Shown in pieces: positions 1 through 14,000 of a stretch of DNA of 61,199 bases; within the stretch, counting starts at the first letter, position 1, and every line of letters begins with the position of its first letter. Both the position numbers and the translations under genes were made by a program. The notes beneath the pieces are model-generated. The model was not told the origin of the DNA, did not search any database, and worked only from the letters and a program-made list of their open reading frames with translations. The DNA comes from Phoronis australis (lineage: Eukaryota; Phoronida; Phoronidae), in NCBI GenBank assembly GCA_002633005.1, contig NMRA01001064.1, forward strand, positions 1 through 61,199, read 5' to 3'.

Positions 1-1934
1 TTCAGCCTCTGGATATTTTGATTTCTATTCAGAGATAGTTCTTGCCTGGAACTATTTAGTAGAGTGTATCACAAAATTCCAAACCCGAACAACTTTCTTG
101 GGGAAATGACTGCAAAACTGTCGTCGTAAGGCGAGTACCCGGAAGTACTTCTCCAGCCTGAGCTGGTGCCATGCAACATTATCTTTAGAAATAAATCTGA
201 ACATTTTCATTTTATTTTCACTTCCCTTCGCCACCCCCATGTTTGTAAAAAGACACCTAACCAATTAACAAAGAATGCTGGTCTTATAATGCAAAAGTCG
301 GAGAACTTCTAGCCGAGACTAAAACTGTACACTAACACTCAACTGGAATCTCATGCAACATTCAGTCAAATTTAACTTTGCCCTTGTAGTCGAGCACACA
401 CAATAATTTTGTCTGAATTCATATAGTCAAACTTGTGTAACTTTTCCTCATAAGTTTGTTCCAAGGTAAAGTGATGTAAAAGGACTACAAATAATTTTTG
501 CCTCAGATTTATCTGTATGAGTTAGTGATTCTATATTTTTAAAAAAAAATATCTCTATCTATAAGTGTACTAATTTTATCGACATGGATACGTACAACGA
601 AAATTCGCGTGAGTCTCCTGTGCTTCCAGGTCACCACGGAATCGTTGCTTTTTCTGATTTTTGGTTGTTTTATATTTTTGAGACACGATTTTACGATTTT
701 TTAAACAAGTGCATTTTTAATTAGCAAAGCAAGCTTTGACAATAGTAGGCTGGTCTTACGACCGTTGTTAAGATTTGATTCCTCATTCCTGCCTTGCCAG
801 TCAGGGTGATCTGAGAGAAAGCAGTTTATTTCTTTTCTAAAAAAAACACAAAATATGAAACATATGCAGTTATTGGCTACATATTAAGCTTGCTTACAGT
901 CTAAAGACTTGTGTTTTTTGTGTTCAAAGTGTTTTTTTTTTTTTTTTGTTGCTTTTATGCTCTCGCCAAACGTAAAGAAAAACGAGGAAAATACATAAAT
1001 TTGGTAGTTTTCAACTCAAAACCGCTACTCGCATGGGACCACTAGGTACCAGCAGGCAACGCACTCAGAATGCCAAAACACTCCTTACTCAAAAATCGGC
1101 ACGACAATGGATGTCGACCAGACTAAAAAAGCCTGAAGGTACTTGAATTTCCAGCCAAAACTTGCCTTGCTGACAGGAAGTGGTAAAGTGTTTAAGCACA
1201 CAACCACGGTTGGAAGAGAAATATGTCAAAGGGGCAACAAACGGCATTATTTAAAAAAAAACATAAAAAGAGTTTAAAAATGCTATGAGTATCCGCACTT
1301 ATAGTAAATCTTAAAATGCCCTGTCAATCCAGCAGACGCCAATTTCACACGAACGTGAGCGAGGATTGGGGAGGAATTCGATTGTGGCTCAAAAAAACTT
1401 TTCAGTGCTACCAATAAATGTTCGTAATGAAGAGTGACACGTGCCCTATATTTCCCAACGAAGCCAAAAGGAGGCAGAAACTGAACTTCGACGATCGACC
1501 GTAAACATTAGAAAATTGTTGTATTTAATTAGTGAAGTTCGTTGTTCGTTTTCTCGGACGTCCAGATACAACCGCAGCAGACCTGATTCCACCTTTCAAT
1601 CTGCGATCCATGCGCTTAGCGGAGTTGAAGTTGAGATCACAGGTTTTTGACTTGCAGTGTTACAGATTTTCTGGAGACTGCGATTAAACTTTTCTGCCTT
1701 CAGTGATAGAGAATCCAAAGGACACACACGGCTTTGTGTATTTTTGGTACCCGGATCAAACATTGTGATTCTTTTCAGTGTATTACATCCCAAATATTCG
1801 GTGAATTTGGATTTCAGCCTCTAATCCATTAACTTAAAAGTCAGCGCATAAGATATGATTATTTTGCCAGCGGCATTGTCGAGGATGAAAAATCGCCACG
1901 TAAGTTTTATTTACAACTGAATCCTTTGTTTTAG
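1..1934. other. Upstream intron of the aminopeptidase gene, no exon seen
   Basis: No reading frame here matches the part of an M1 aminopeptidase that should precede the first visible exon, so the earlier exons are probably outside the window. The only landmark is a run of 16 T at 932-947. The short open frames are not coding-like. Confidence 0.6.
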
Positions 1935-2055
1935 ATCCGTATCTGGGCACCAAAGCAGCAATTCCATCAGACGGACTACGCCCTCGAGGTGGCCTCAAAA
2001 GCATATCCCTATTTTGAGGATTTTTTTGGTATCCCCGAGTTGGTTCCAAAAGCAG
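1935..2055 (+). CDS. Aminopeptidase exon 1 of window (residues 1-40 plus 1 nt)
   Basis: Starts after TTTTAG with ATC CGT ATC TGG and reads [20 protein letters not shown], then a [17 protein letters not shown] stretch. This is the conserved M1 segment just before the GAMEN motif. The donor is GTATGA and the exon ends in phase 1. Confidence 0.92.
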
Positions 2056-5000
2056 GTATGATTCTGAATTTCCTAGCGATCAAGCTGCTTTTTGGTGCAT
2101 TTTTGAAAACGGCGAGTGAGTGTTCCAGCGTTAACGCTGTAAAAATTGTCAAATTTCCTGCATTGCAATGAAGTAATCCGCGTATCGTGATGTAAGAATT
2201 TATCCCCGGAAAATGTCGTGACATGGTTAGTAGTAAAGAGCAAACCATTGTTGGCAGTTTAACTTTCAGGGCCTCATGGGTCTGGTCCATAAAATTAGTG
2301 ATTACCATCCGCAAAGATAAGGGAATCTACATAGGAATACGTGAGAGAAGCTCTCCAGCTATAACTCTCTACGTCACGTGCTGTTCCTGTCTAATTTCAT
2401 TTCGTTGTACACTGATTCTAATTGTGCGTGAATACATTTGCCTAATTCGTGAGCGGTGATTAACTTACAACACACGAAACCATGTTATTGTTTGATTCCA
2501 ACTCCCTGTACGCAAGTCTGCTTTAGATTATGAAATTGATAAATGGTTTCGTACTCTCTTGAACATACCATCCTCAGGGATTATTGCACTTCCATTACAA
2601 CCCCAGATTTAAAGCAATTGTATAGCTTTCATTATTGGGCATGACTACATTGGCTTTTCATATTTTTCCGCTTTGTGATTACCAGTAAATTAACTTTACG
2701 ATCGGTGATGTATAATATACATAAAATACTCGAGGACTTGTCGGGAGTTGAAGTTTCATTTAAACCTGTTTTTAAAGAAATGTTAAATTGACATTATGAC
2801 TACTAACGAATATTAAGGCCAACCTAACACTCATAACTTTGAAATAAAACAAACCCTATGTAGACCTTAGCCAATCCTTAAAGAATGGATCCAAGGTCGA
2901 TATTTTTTTCACACAGTAATGACAGAGTTTTTACTGAACGATGCTTCCATCTTTACGGGGAAGTAACTATTACGCAATAGCAGGTGAAGGGGCTAATGTT
3001 GGATGAAATCGCCAAAACTTGTATAGTATCCTTGAATGTAGGCGAGTCGTAACTCGTTACCCGCCATTGCTGTTTAGGTGCAACATACCCTGTACAAGTA
3101 ATTGTGATGTTCATATTTTCTATATTTGGCTGATCACAATGCAGAACTGACAATGAGGTTCTTCCTCGTTCAATGAAGTGAAACTAATTGTGCTACGTCG
3201 TCTTTCAGATCACGTGGCAATTCCTGATTTCAGCGGAGGCGCCATGGAAAATTGGGGTATTGTTCTATACCGTGAGAGTGCGCTGTTGTTCGACGAGGAG
3301 AAGTCCTCCATCTTCAACAAACATAACATTGCGATTGTGATGTGTCACGAAATTGCACACACAGTAAGCTGGGATGTACTTCAAATGACTGTCAAATGCA
3401 TTGGTCACGTTAGTTTACATCACGAATAATGCAAGGAACCCCTTACCTAAGAAATTCGAAAGAAAATATTTATTAAACGAACAAGCTACGGACATACACA
3501 TGGTACAAAAAAAAAACTTGCTTTTAATTATTTTCGGAAGAGCGATGTTGTCGAAGCCCGAAAGCGAAAGGGACTGCTTTACACTGTTTTCCACTGGTGT
3601 TTCTTTCCTCTGACTTTTTAGTCTCGTGTTACATTGGCGTGTTTTTTCCTGCTTTGATGCACTGTCATCGTCTCGAGTGCAGCCTCTTGAGTATAGTTTA
3701 CATCATTGTCTTCTAGTTCCTTACGGGTTCGGTACTCGATTTGGCGACATCAGATTATGTTTGGCGGCCTGGCAAAAAAAAGTTTCTACAAAGTAGCCAC
3801 TGCGAGTATAACACAGTAATTCCCCCGAAATTCGTTTCAAAGTTTGTGTTAACTTCCAAACTTTAAATTACATTTTTCTTAAGTTTAATACCTTTGGTTC
3901 ACAAGTGTTCCGTTTATTTCGTGAAATCGGTGCATTTGGAACCACAGCAGATAAAACGCATTATACCACAATATTAGCATCAAATGGCAGATGCAACCGT
4001 GTAATAACCCATAAACTTATCTCACTAGTGAGATAACATTTTGGCGGGAAACCGAGGCCGGATTCGAACCCGGGCCTCAAGAGTTGCGAGTCGCCGCCAC
4101 TCAGCGACTGACGTCATCGAACGTGAAAATAGAATACTTAAATGAGCATGCGCAACAATCGCATGTTCAACAAAGGGCATTGTACCGCTATTTATACGCT
4201 ATGAAAAATAAGATGCATAATTTTCATAAAAACGATATCTTAATTCTGTGAAATTTTTCTCTCGTGATCTCTGACTTGTAAATCACCGATCTCCAATTTG
4301 AATGCGGGTATCGTGTCGTCGGGATCCTTTAACTTGAGCATTATACTCAGTTACTATTGGTAACCTACTTTAGCTGACGATATTTTCCCGGTCGAAGCTT
4401 AGCGTGATAAAATGTGTAGTAAGCTATAATAGTTGCTAAACCTTAATTTACAGATTCACTTTTGTTTAAATTGCCAAATAGTTTTGAGTAAAAGCATTAT
4501 TTGACAAAAATAGCTCGACTTTTCTTAAAAGGTCACGACCTCCGAACCCGGGCGTCTGACATAGAAAGTAGTTACAAAGCCGAGGCGAGTCGAGAAAGGT
4601 AGATTGATTCATTGTAATGTTTCTCACTCAGTATGTGGTATAAATAGATTATTACATGTTCTCAGTCGTTATCCCCCTTATCTAGAGCCCTCGTGGATTT
4701 TGCAGAATTCTCCAAAATCCACTCGGGCTCTAGATAACGGGGGATAACGACTTCGCCATGTAATAATTTATATTTACACACGCGCTTACATTACAACACG
4801 AAGTAAACATACGGAAGCCGGAATATTTCGGCAAAATCGAGGATGATTGGTGAAGCACGCGCCTTCAGTTGACGCCCTTGTATGAGTTCTATCTTCGTTG
4901 GCAGCAGGAAGTGAGTTAGAGGATGAATGGTACATATGGGAAAAATTAAAAGGATGCGCGGCATACGTTTTCCTGAACGGAGTACGGCACGAAATTCTTT

Positions 5001-8000
5001 AGTCGACCAGTCTGACGGATCGACGAACGACACTTTTGGCGACCTTAGACTTCGTTTAGCGATCGGAGATTTTCGCCAACAGAGGTCAAGTCCCCAAATG
5101 TGACTTGGGGTCAAGCTAAGTGTCGAGCGCTGGGGTACGTCAAAGATGAGGCAAACCTGTGTATTTAAATTAGCTGAACATAGAAAGAAGGGTTTTACAA
5201 CCTTAACTGGCATTACTTGAGTCGTAATCCAGATGAATAAACCGGGGTGTTGTGATCCCATGCTCATTACTCAAAATACCATGCGAGCAGAACACTTCCT
5301 TTTGGTTTATTGTATAGCTGTGCTTCTATTTTCGAATCTCAGAAGGCTTATCAAAACAGAAGCAACGTGCTAGTGTGATCACGTACGTTGCTTGTAATGC
5401 GTGGCAAGGTCCCTGCGTCTACATAACGTAGCCGTGATCGACATAACTCTTGGAATGCGAGCGGGCGGCGGGAACCGTGACAAGGCTCGGCTGACATCAC
5501 ATCGCAATCGAGGCACGGAAGTCGTCGTACTGTGTTTTAACCAATCAGAGACAGAGGAATGAAATATCAGTGGTCGTGTATTAATCGCTGGTAATGACAA
5601 ATGAAAGTCAGAACCTAGAGACGATCAATGGGAAAAACTTCTACCTTTATCAGAATTGAGCTTGAAATGTTTTAGCTCCGTCCCTGGTTTTCTTAAAGTG
5701 TAGATTTCTTGCGACGTGAAGTGTGTTGTTATTCATTGATGCTCGCAATCTACGATACTCCTCCCTTTGTTCTCACCAGTTAAGAACATAGAGTGACGTG
5801 TCTCCAATCTAAGCATGTCGTTCAGGAAGTCCATTCCATTCATCTATGTGTTAAATGTACATTAGTTTTACTAAACTAAATGTAAAATAAAGTTGAGTCT
5901 GGTGTGGTTGCCATTTGGTGGTTCTCTATCAGTATTCCAAAAATGATGTATTGAATTTTTACTCTAACGAAAGAAAAATAATGCATGCGTTCAAGAAGCG
6001 TCGCTTGACAACTAGCTTGGACTTACCCGCGGTCCATTTCATGAATGTGACTTAAGACAGAAATTTGTTTTTTCTTTTCCTCAGTTGCTCAAAAAGGTTT
6101 AGCCAAATACTTATGAAAACACCACAATCTGCCATAACGTTAAGTAGTTATCTCAGTTACTAGCAAGTAGGTGTAAATTCTTATAGAGTTTCATTCTTCC
6201 AAAATAGTTGTGTGGAGCGTAAGATCAATTTCTGACTTGAGTCTTCAGTCACTTTTCACTAAAATGACTCCTAGTTTATGTTAAAATCGCATTATTGAGT
6301 TTTTAATTAATATAAACGGTGCGGAGAGAGCATCTTTGAACTCGCTGTCAGTCGATCAAAGGACCGCGTAGTGCCCATGGAACACATCGTATTTGTGACA
6401 GACATCGTGGATGTGCGTGTGTGTGTGTGTGTACGTATGTTCGGGCGCAAACACCACATGCACCATTTTTTGTAATTGGTGCAAAAATTAAAAAGTATCT
6501 GAATGTTTGACAGCTATTTCTTTCCAGTGGTTTGGCAACCTAGTGACGATGACCTGGTGGGACGATCTTTGGTTGAACGAAGCCTTTGCTAGCATATTGA
6601 TGTACTTCGCTACTGACCATATTTTTCCTAACTGGGGCTCGGTAAGCAACTACAGTGCAAACCGCGGTCGCTTGGTCAAATGTATGCAACCATGTGCTTG
6701 CTTCACCGCATTCCGATATTGGAAAACATCGTGCCGAAATTGACGAATATACCATTAAGTGACCAAATGGTGTAACCTTTTTACCCTGTTCTCAACTCTT
6801 CTTTGAAACACGGTTTTAGACAACTTCATTTAATGATTTTAATAAAATTCCAAATTAGAAATTATTAAAAATCGTAATGTGTCCTCTGAAATGAGACCAT
6901 TCTTTACTGTAACGAAATTAATGAGACAGTTGGAATGCGATATTTATTTGACTTATCTAATCTTTGTATTTCTTCCTGTAGTTTGACCTTCTCCTTGTGG
7001 ACGACGTACTTCAGGTATTCATACGCGACGCTTTACTGGAATCCCATCCAATATCAACACCAATCAAGGACCCTGGTGACATTCCGCAGTTTTTTGATGA
7101 AATTTCCTATTACAAAGTAAGCTCTTTGACAACGAGATAATCAAACCAACTTCAGCGTAGTTCAGCCTGCAGGCAAGAGCGATTCATACATCCCAAGTTA
7201 AAAAGAACAGTTTTGTGATTTCATCTCAAGCTGATTTGGTCAACTGTCGCGGCACATATAGTCCTCCTCTACAAGGCTTTTATCACGAAACCTCTGTATT
7301 TTGATAATAGCTTTGATTGGTCAAACTAATTGGGTACACTCAAATATCTCCAGCGGCTCTGCAGGGTCAACTGGCTAACAAATTTGATTGGTTCTCCATG
7401 ACGACTTCCAGCTTACAGCCCAATCAGACGTCTCAGATAGTTGACCCTGGAGAATTACTGAAGACATTCAAGTGCAGTCTTTGGCTTCAGTAAAATGGTG
7501 AAAACAAAAGACAGAGTAAATTTGAAGCCGTAATATGCAGAGTTGCAGAAGATTGAGATGTTTTTCAGTAAAATTTCGAATTTCACGACACGAATGACGA
7601 ATGCCATACCCATCTACTACGCTTGGCTGTTGCTTTCTTAATGTTTTTCTTTTTTCACCAGGGCATGGCCGTCTTGCGACAGTTACAAGGCTTTATTGGA
7701 GACGATGTCTTTCGAGACGCACTAAAGGTATCAGCTGCTCAATTTTATAGCTTTCTGTAAACGACTTAACCAACCAGTTTATTTAAGTGACATACTTAAA
7801 AATCGGCGACAATGACTCGTGACTAAAATTTGCAAGTTAATCAAAATAATATAAATTTATCTGAAACAAAACTTCAAGAGTTATTCGGAGATTTTTCATC
7901 AAAATACTTCGGTTTTCTTACATGAATGTGTTTTTCTTTAGCTTTCGGAAACATCTGCGAGGCCAGTAACCTTCGATTTCACCGAATGCACAACCACGTG

Positions 8001-11000
8001 ACCCTTATATATCGCCTTGCTCACAAGCTCACTTTACCTGACACGAAATTTTAGAGCTCCTCCATGATGCCCAACGTACACATTTTACCCCGTCTTTAAC
8101 CAGCAGTACAGGTGTTGGCTAGTTCTACGGCCTTCAGCTAGGAAAGGTCACCACCTCGATCTCAGTTAACTTTGTGTTAAAGTATTTGTTAGGAATCGGC
8201 AATTTATAATAAATCATGAAGACGACAGATTGTGCCAATTTACAGGTGCAGTCAAAGCAGATAACTTCAAGAACTCAATCTTACCTAAAATAACCCGAAA
8301 AGTGCATTTTTGGGTACCAAACCGACTGTGTTCTTTAACTCTGCTTTTTATTTGCCTGAAAATCTCAAATCGTATCGGTATTTCGGCTTTGAAGTAAGCG
8401 AACTTACGACTAGTGGAATTGTTATAAATCTTTGTGGATTAGATAGGCTTGAGCCGGCAACTTTTTTGGTCATCTGGCAAAATGTGCGGTGTAAAGTATG
8501 CTCTCTGTGGCGTTGGGTGTTTACGGTATCATGAGAAAGATCTGTTGCCACAAACTTAATTTGCAATGTTTTGTTCCGTTTCAGAATTACGTGACACTAT
8601 TTAAGTTCAACAACACAGTTCAAAGTCAACTGTGGCAACAATTTACGATAGTAAGTCGGTTAATTGTTAAAGTTATACTGCTGAATGTCTGCACTCAGTC
8701 ATTCCTTTTAGCTTTAAACAGTTGCGGGCACATTTACCAGAGTATCATTACTTTGTTGTTTGCTGTATACCAATGTTAGGTTTGCCTATATATTGTAATT
8801 AGAAATGTTAAGCTGATGCAACTGGAAATGTTTTGTCTCTAATTGTATTGTGTTTTTTTGTTAAGATCTTTACACCTGAATTATTTGGTAAGACACGAAC
8901 CAAACGGCAGAACGAAACCAAGTGAGTTTCATGTGACACAATCGAGTACTTACATTGTATGGAACGTTTTCGACGGTCAGTGGCTGTGGTCAGGCAGGAT
9001 ACGCGAAGGCCTGTTTATTAGGAAAGAGGGCGACAGGGTCGTGAAACGTGACAAAGGTCAATACTCTCTTTCTGACATTTATGATATTGTGTTACATGGT
9101 CCAAGGCGGGAACTTCTTCTCGTGGCCGAATCATTCTGAGGATGACCAGAGTCAATGACAGTTGAAAACATTCAATTTATTTAAGTGCTCGATAGTGTCT
9201 CATGAAATTCGCTTGATATTTGACTCGCCATGAGATTGAACGAAATCACTTCAGGCCGCAAGAAATTTATATGATATTGAGGAAGTCATGGGGTCATGGA
9301 CGCTGCAAATGGGATATCCTGTTGTCATGGTGAAGTCACTAGGAGACGGGAAATTCAACTTAGAACAGAATCGATTTCTGCTGAATCCAAACGAAATATC
9401 AAACCCAGCGGAAAGTCCGTATGAGTAAGTAATTCTCAATATGACCATTCATTTTAGGAAAAACAAGCAAAAGCTCACGAGTTTTCCGTCGATAAAATTT
9501 CTCTAAGAAAAAATCATGTGCTTGCGAATGTAAACAAGTGTGACACCAAGTCATTTTGGAAGCAGATAGAAGTCTTACTAAATCGGGATACTTACGAACC
9601 ATAAAAGTTTCAGTACACAAGTCAGCCATGCGAAAGCGTTTGCGAGCATACAGGGTAAAGCAATGTCGGGCAATCGATAACTCAGTGATTTGTCTCGTGT
9701 TTGTTAAATTATTCGCCTGTTCAATATTTTCATCACTCTGTATTACAACTCCTTTACTGTCAATTAAACCACATGAAATCAAACTATTGGAAATCACACC
9801 GCATCTGATTGTTTAGTGCACGTTTGACACCTGTATGATAATGCCATTCTCTCTTGTAAAGGTACAGATGGCATATTCCTTTCACTTTCACGACATCCAA
9901 CGGGTACCATACAACAGTATGGTTACACAGGGCATCTGGTAAGTTTCGTGTCAATAGTTTTTTTTTGAAATGTAACTTCTCGGCAGTATGTGTTTTTCAG
10001 TACAGCCGTCTGAAAAGCCATCCAAACGCCAGGTTTAAGTTGTCGATTGCCAACGCCTATGTTCATTTTCACTGAGCAGGTAGAAAGGTGTAGGCTTAAT
10101 GAAAACAAAGCATTGTCTTTTTGCCTTGCTTATTCCACCCGAAAAAAATGAGATACCAAAAAATGACCAAAAAATTGCGATCTTAGCATTATTCTCCTTA
10201 TTATCGCAAATTCACGACTGCCCCGGGAAACAAAAAGATCAGAATCCAAATGTTCTTGCAATTAAGAGATTACAAAAATAGGTTAAAACATGTCATTACC
10301 AACCAGATTTCCATTTGTGATTAATTCCTGTCTCCGTGCCAACATTTTCCCACTGAACAAGTATGTGCTTCGAAAATGGCGGGACTTTCTTAGGCAATAG
10401 CAGAGACCAAATTTCTGGACTACATACTCAAAACAATTTCAAGGAACTACTGAGAACAATTTACAGCGATCATTCGTGAACAGTGTATTCAGTTTTCTCG
10501 TTGTTTGAAAATTTTCTAATAAGGTAGCTCTTAAATATACAATTTCCATAGTAAAAATTTGACCGTGATTATTTTTGTTTTAACAGCACAGATTTCCGTG
10601 GGAGATGTGACGTGGCTAGTGGGAAATCTCAACAAAACTGGCTTTTACGTTGTAAACTACGAATCTGACATGTGGACGGCAATCATAGAACAACTGAAGA
10701 ACGATCACACGGTAAACTTCTTGATCTTGATAAAAAACACTGCACATTTATACAGTGCAGGATACTTTTAAGGACATGCAGCTCTAGCCGAGGATAAGGG
10801 AATTTGTGGAATATACTGGTCATATTGAAAACGAAATTCATTTTATGTGTCACTGTTCTGTCTTTGGTGATGTGCACAGAAATTTGCTGACGATTGTGAC
10901 AGATGATGAGTAGTTAGACTATATCAAAGCCAGGATCTTTGCGAACTAAAAAGTCTGGCGTTATATAGTTCATAGTTAAGTTGTAAACTAAACTGTATTA

Positions 11001-14000
11001 TGAGGCCAAGTCTTACATACAATAAACGTTTCTGATTCTGGTTGTGACTTAATGATTTGTTGATTGGTAATATATTTAATTTCGTACTTGACACATGTAC
11101 TGTTTATCATCAGACAAGAAATAACGTATCCGAAAGGAGAACGTTACGTCATCAGCACACATTAAGCAGCAATAGGTTCCCTTTATATGTTTTTGTAAAA
11201 ATAACGGCGAAGGTATGTTTTATTAAACGATTGTAAAAAGATGTGACACTTCCTCTTTAAAAGTGTTGTTTCCTTTTTGTAGGTTTTTGACAAATCGACT
11301 CGTGTTGGCCTGGTAAATGACGCGTTCCTATTGGCAAGAGCCGGTCACATTGACTATACCGTACCTTTGAATCTAACAACCTACTTGATAAACGAGAAAG
11401 ACTATGTTCCCTGGAAGGCGCTGCACAATTCTTTGGATTTTTTAGAAGACATGCTGTCTATTACGAATTTATACGGACACTACGAGGTAATTTTATAGTT
11501 TTCACAAATCAACGTTACGTGAAAGTGAACTTAAAAACTGTCCAATAATTTTCTTCGGTGATTGTGATATCATCTCACCAGGTAAAAACGAAAACTGCGA
11601 GCGCTGTTTTCACGGTTAAATTTGGTTTCACTACGGTTTAATTACGCTCCGCTATGTTTTCGTATTAGTTAATACATAAGATTTTTGAAGACTAAAAAAT
11701 TAAGTGATTTTAACATATTTAGGTGAAAAGGGTTCTTTACCAAAATCGAAATAGGGTTTACTTTAGGAACATGGATGGTAAGTCAACACGCCTAATCCTC
11801 CGTTTTCTTATATTCCATAAAAGGAAAAGGTTGTGACTTTCGAAATAGCCGCGCCATATTAAAATTCTCTAACCCGCCAGATGGCGATCAAGTCTTTGTT
11901 AGACTAGCGTTCAGCGCCACCTGCAGATCCCATGTAATGCGGACAGGAAGTTTCAACCTAGTGGTATGAAAAGTGTTTCAATACATTTCCTGCCACTATA
12001 ATGCCAGCAAATTCCCACTGGTGTGCGGTGGAGTGTACTAACGTCTTATGAAAAAGGGAAAACTTTTTGAAATATCAATGGATGAAAAAGGACATCGTGT
12101 TCCATATATTTCCCACTGCGAAGAAATAGCCGCGACACAGCCACTGACTGCGGCTGATAAAGCGGGAGAATTTTGATCCCAAACGGTGTTACGGTAAAAT
12201 AAATTATTGAACTTAAAGTAATCAATCAATGGGAAGGGCTGACAATGGAACTTTTTCCCTCTGCTTTTATGTTAATGAATCACCGTGTAGTAATTGAATT
12301 TCTGTCCACCAAATCTGAATCAGAATCAATGGGAAGTCACTTTCCTGTCCTCACTATTCTAAAAGAGCGTTAACATGAAAAGTCCCCTATTTTTGGAAAA
12401 CAGATTCCTCTTCAAGGGAGACAATCTAGGGAACAAAGAACAAAAACAAGCTTGTCCTTTAAACAATAAATAAATGTGAACTATACCGAATGGAGAGTGT
12501 TAGTTTCTATGCCGTTAGAAAAGTGACAACAACGTCAAAGTCCTCTGTTGCCCAGGTAATAACTTGAATACCTGTTTAAAAAAGCTATGAGTCAACGCCG
12601 TCCTCTGTCATACACCACTGCGCATTCAATGGCTTTGTCTTCCAATATAATGCTCGTGTTGCCGATGTGAAGATGCAACGAAAGATGGGAAGGACGATGT
12701 TGTAATCAGAAAGAATGGTCATTTTCGTCATAATGGGATTTCAGATCGCGTTTTTGAGTGTCTATGTAGTTTCGCATGTCAAAAGCAGTAACTGTCACTT
12801 TACTTTAACAGCACTAAAGATATTGATATGTAAATCTTACGTGACGTGATGTGGTCTACAAATGACGTGTAGGTCAGACTTAAAAATGTTTGAGTACTAA
12901 AGATGTACTGCTCACGAAAAAAACTAGAAATATTTCAAAATTTCAAAAAAAGAATAAATTCAGCTCCTAAGTATGTATGGTTCAATTCTCACTCGACCCA
13001 ACTGTAGTATTGCCAAGAATGTCCGCTACTTAGATAGTCCTTTGGTCGTATCAATTTCTCGTACGTCGTTCGCATTTTGGGTCTGTCTTTCAAATCTAAA
13101 TAACCTTTTTTGCCCAGCGGCAGTCCGAGCACCAGATTGGATGACAAATCCTGAATCACGATACTTATTATTTTCACATTCTTTCAGGCATATTTAAAAA
13201 TTATAGTCAGTAAACTGTACAGGACGATGGGACACTCCACTACTGGAACCCTTCCGGAAAGACTTCTCAAAAAACTGATTCTCAAATACGCCTGCCAAAC
13301 AGGCGTGCCTGACGCTGTGTCGTATGCCAAGACTATGTTTGAATCATGGATGAAGTATGACAACGTGTAAGTGAAGATTTAAGTTAAGATGTACTGGTTG
13401 AATTTCATATGAACAACAGTTTGAGATAATTCTGACACACATACGTTATAGAGATTTTTGAAGTGCTGCAGTGCAACGTGAAAAAATCGCTAATATTCTG
13501 CAAAAAGATGTAGAAAGTAAATCTGAAATTAAATAAGGCCATCCAGATCCTCCCAAGGATACTATTGTTTCACGAAATGTAGAATATAAATAGGTAAATA
13601 AAACAACAAGAACGGATCAACTATTTATATTTTGCAAAAGTATGTTAACGTTGTTGCAACGCATGTGCATTTGATTTCAGTGCAGATTCTCATTGGGCAA
13701 CGCAACTAAAACAAGGCAACTGGGTTTGCTTATGACTGAAATGAATCGTGCATTTCAAAGTGAAGGGAAGTCCATTCGCCATTTTGGAAATAATTTCATC
13801 GACGTTTTTCATAAAACTGAGCGAAAAAAATGTTGTGCTGCAACTTTTCAAAATTATTGTCTTGTATGGCAACCCTGTGACGTTCTTGTGCAATGGTGTT
13901 CATTTTACTGACCACGTGATTGAATCTTCGGTGTCAATATCTTCTGGAATTCTTTCTCTGTGTCCTGCCAATCATCGTTACGTACATGTGCGACTAATAA

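Larger units (their letters stand above)
3961..4643. repeat. Possible TIR-bounded segment in intron 2
   Basis: TTATACCACA at 3961-3970 and its exact reverse complement at 4634-4643 bracket 683 nt that include a 20-bp perfect palindrome and a tRNA-like fragment. Ten-base ends alone are weak evidence. It may be a decayed non-autonomous element or chance. Confidence 0.3.
7728..11282 (+). other. Introns between aminopeptidase exons 5 and 10, no other features
   Basis: Apart from exons 6-9, the introns (857, 604, 437, 648 and 571 nt) contain no recognised repeat. The 132-codon minus-strand frame at 9399-9797 and the 98-codon frame at 8843-9139 have no recognisable motif and are taken as chance frames. 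Confidence 0.55.

Noticed and set aside
4791-5267. 158-codon minus-strand open frame in an aminopeptidase intron
   Set aside because: No motif, no ATG-supported splice structure, antisense within an intron and next to a fold-back element. A frame of this length is not unexpected in 61 kb.
9399-9797. 132-codon minus-strand frame in an intron
   Set aside because: It overlaps the antisense of aminopeptidase exon 7 at its lower end and shows no recognisable domain.
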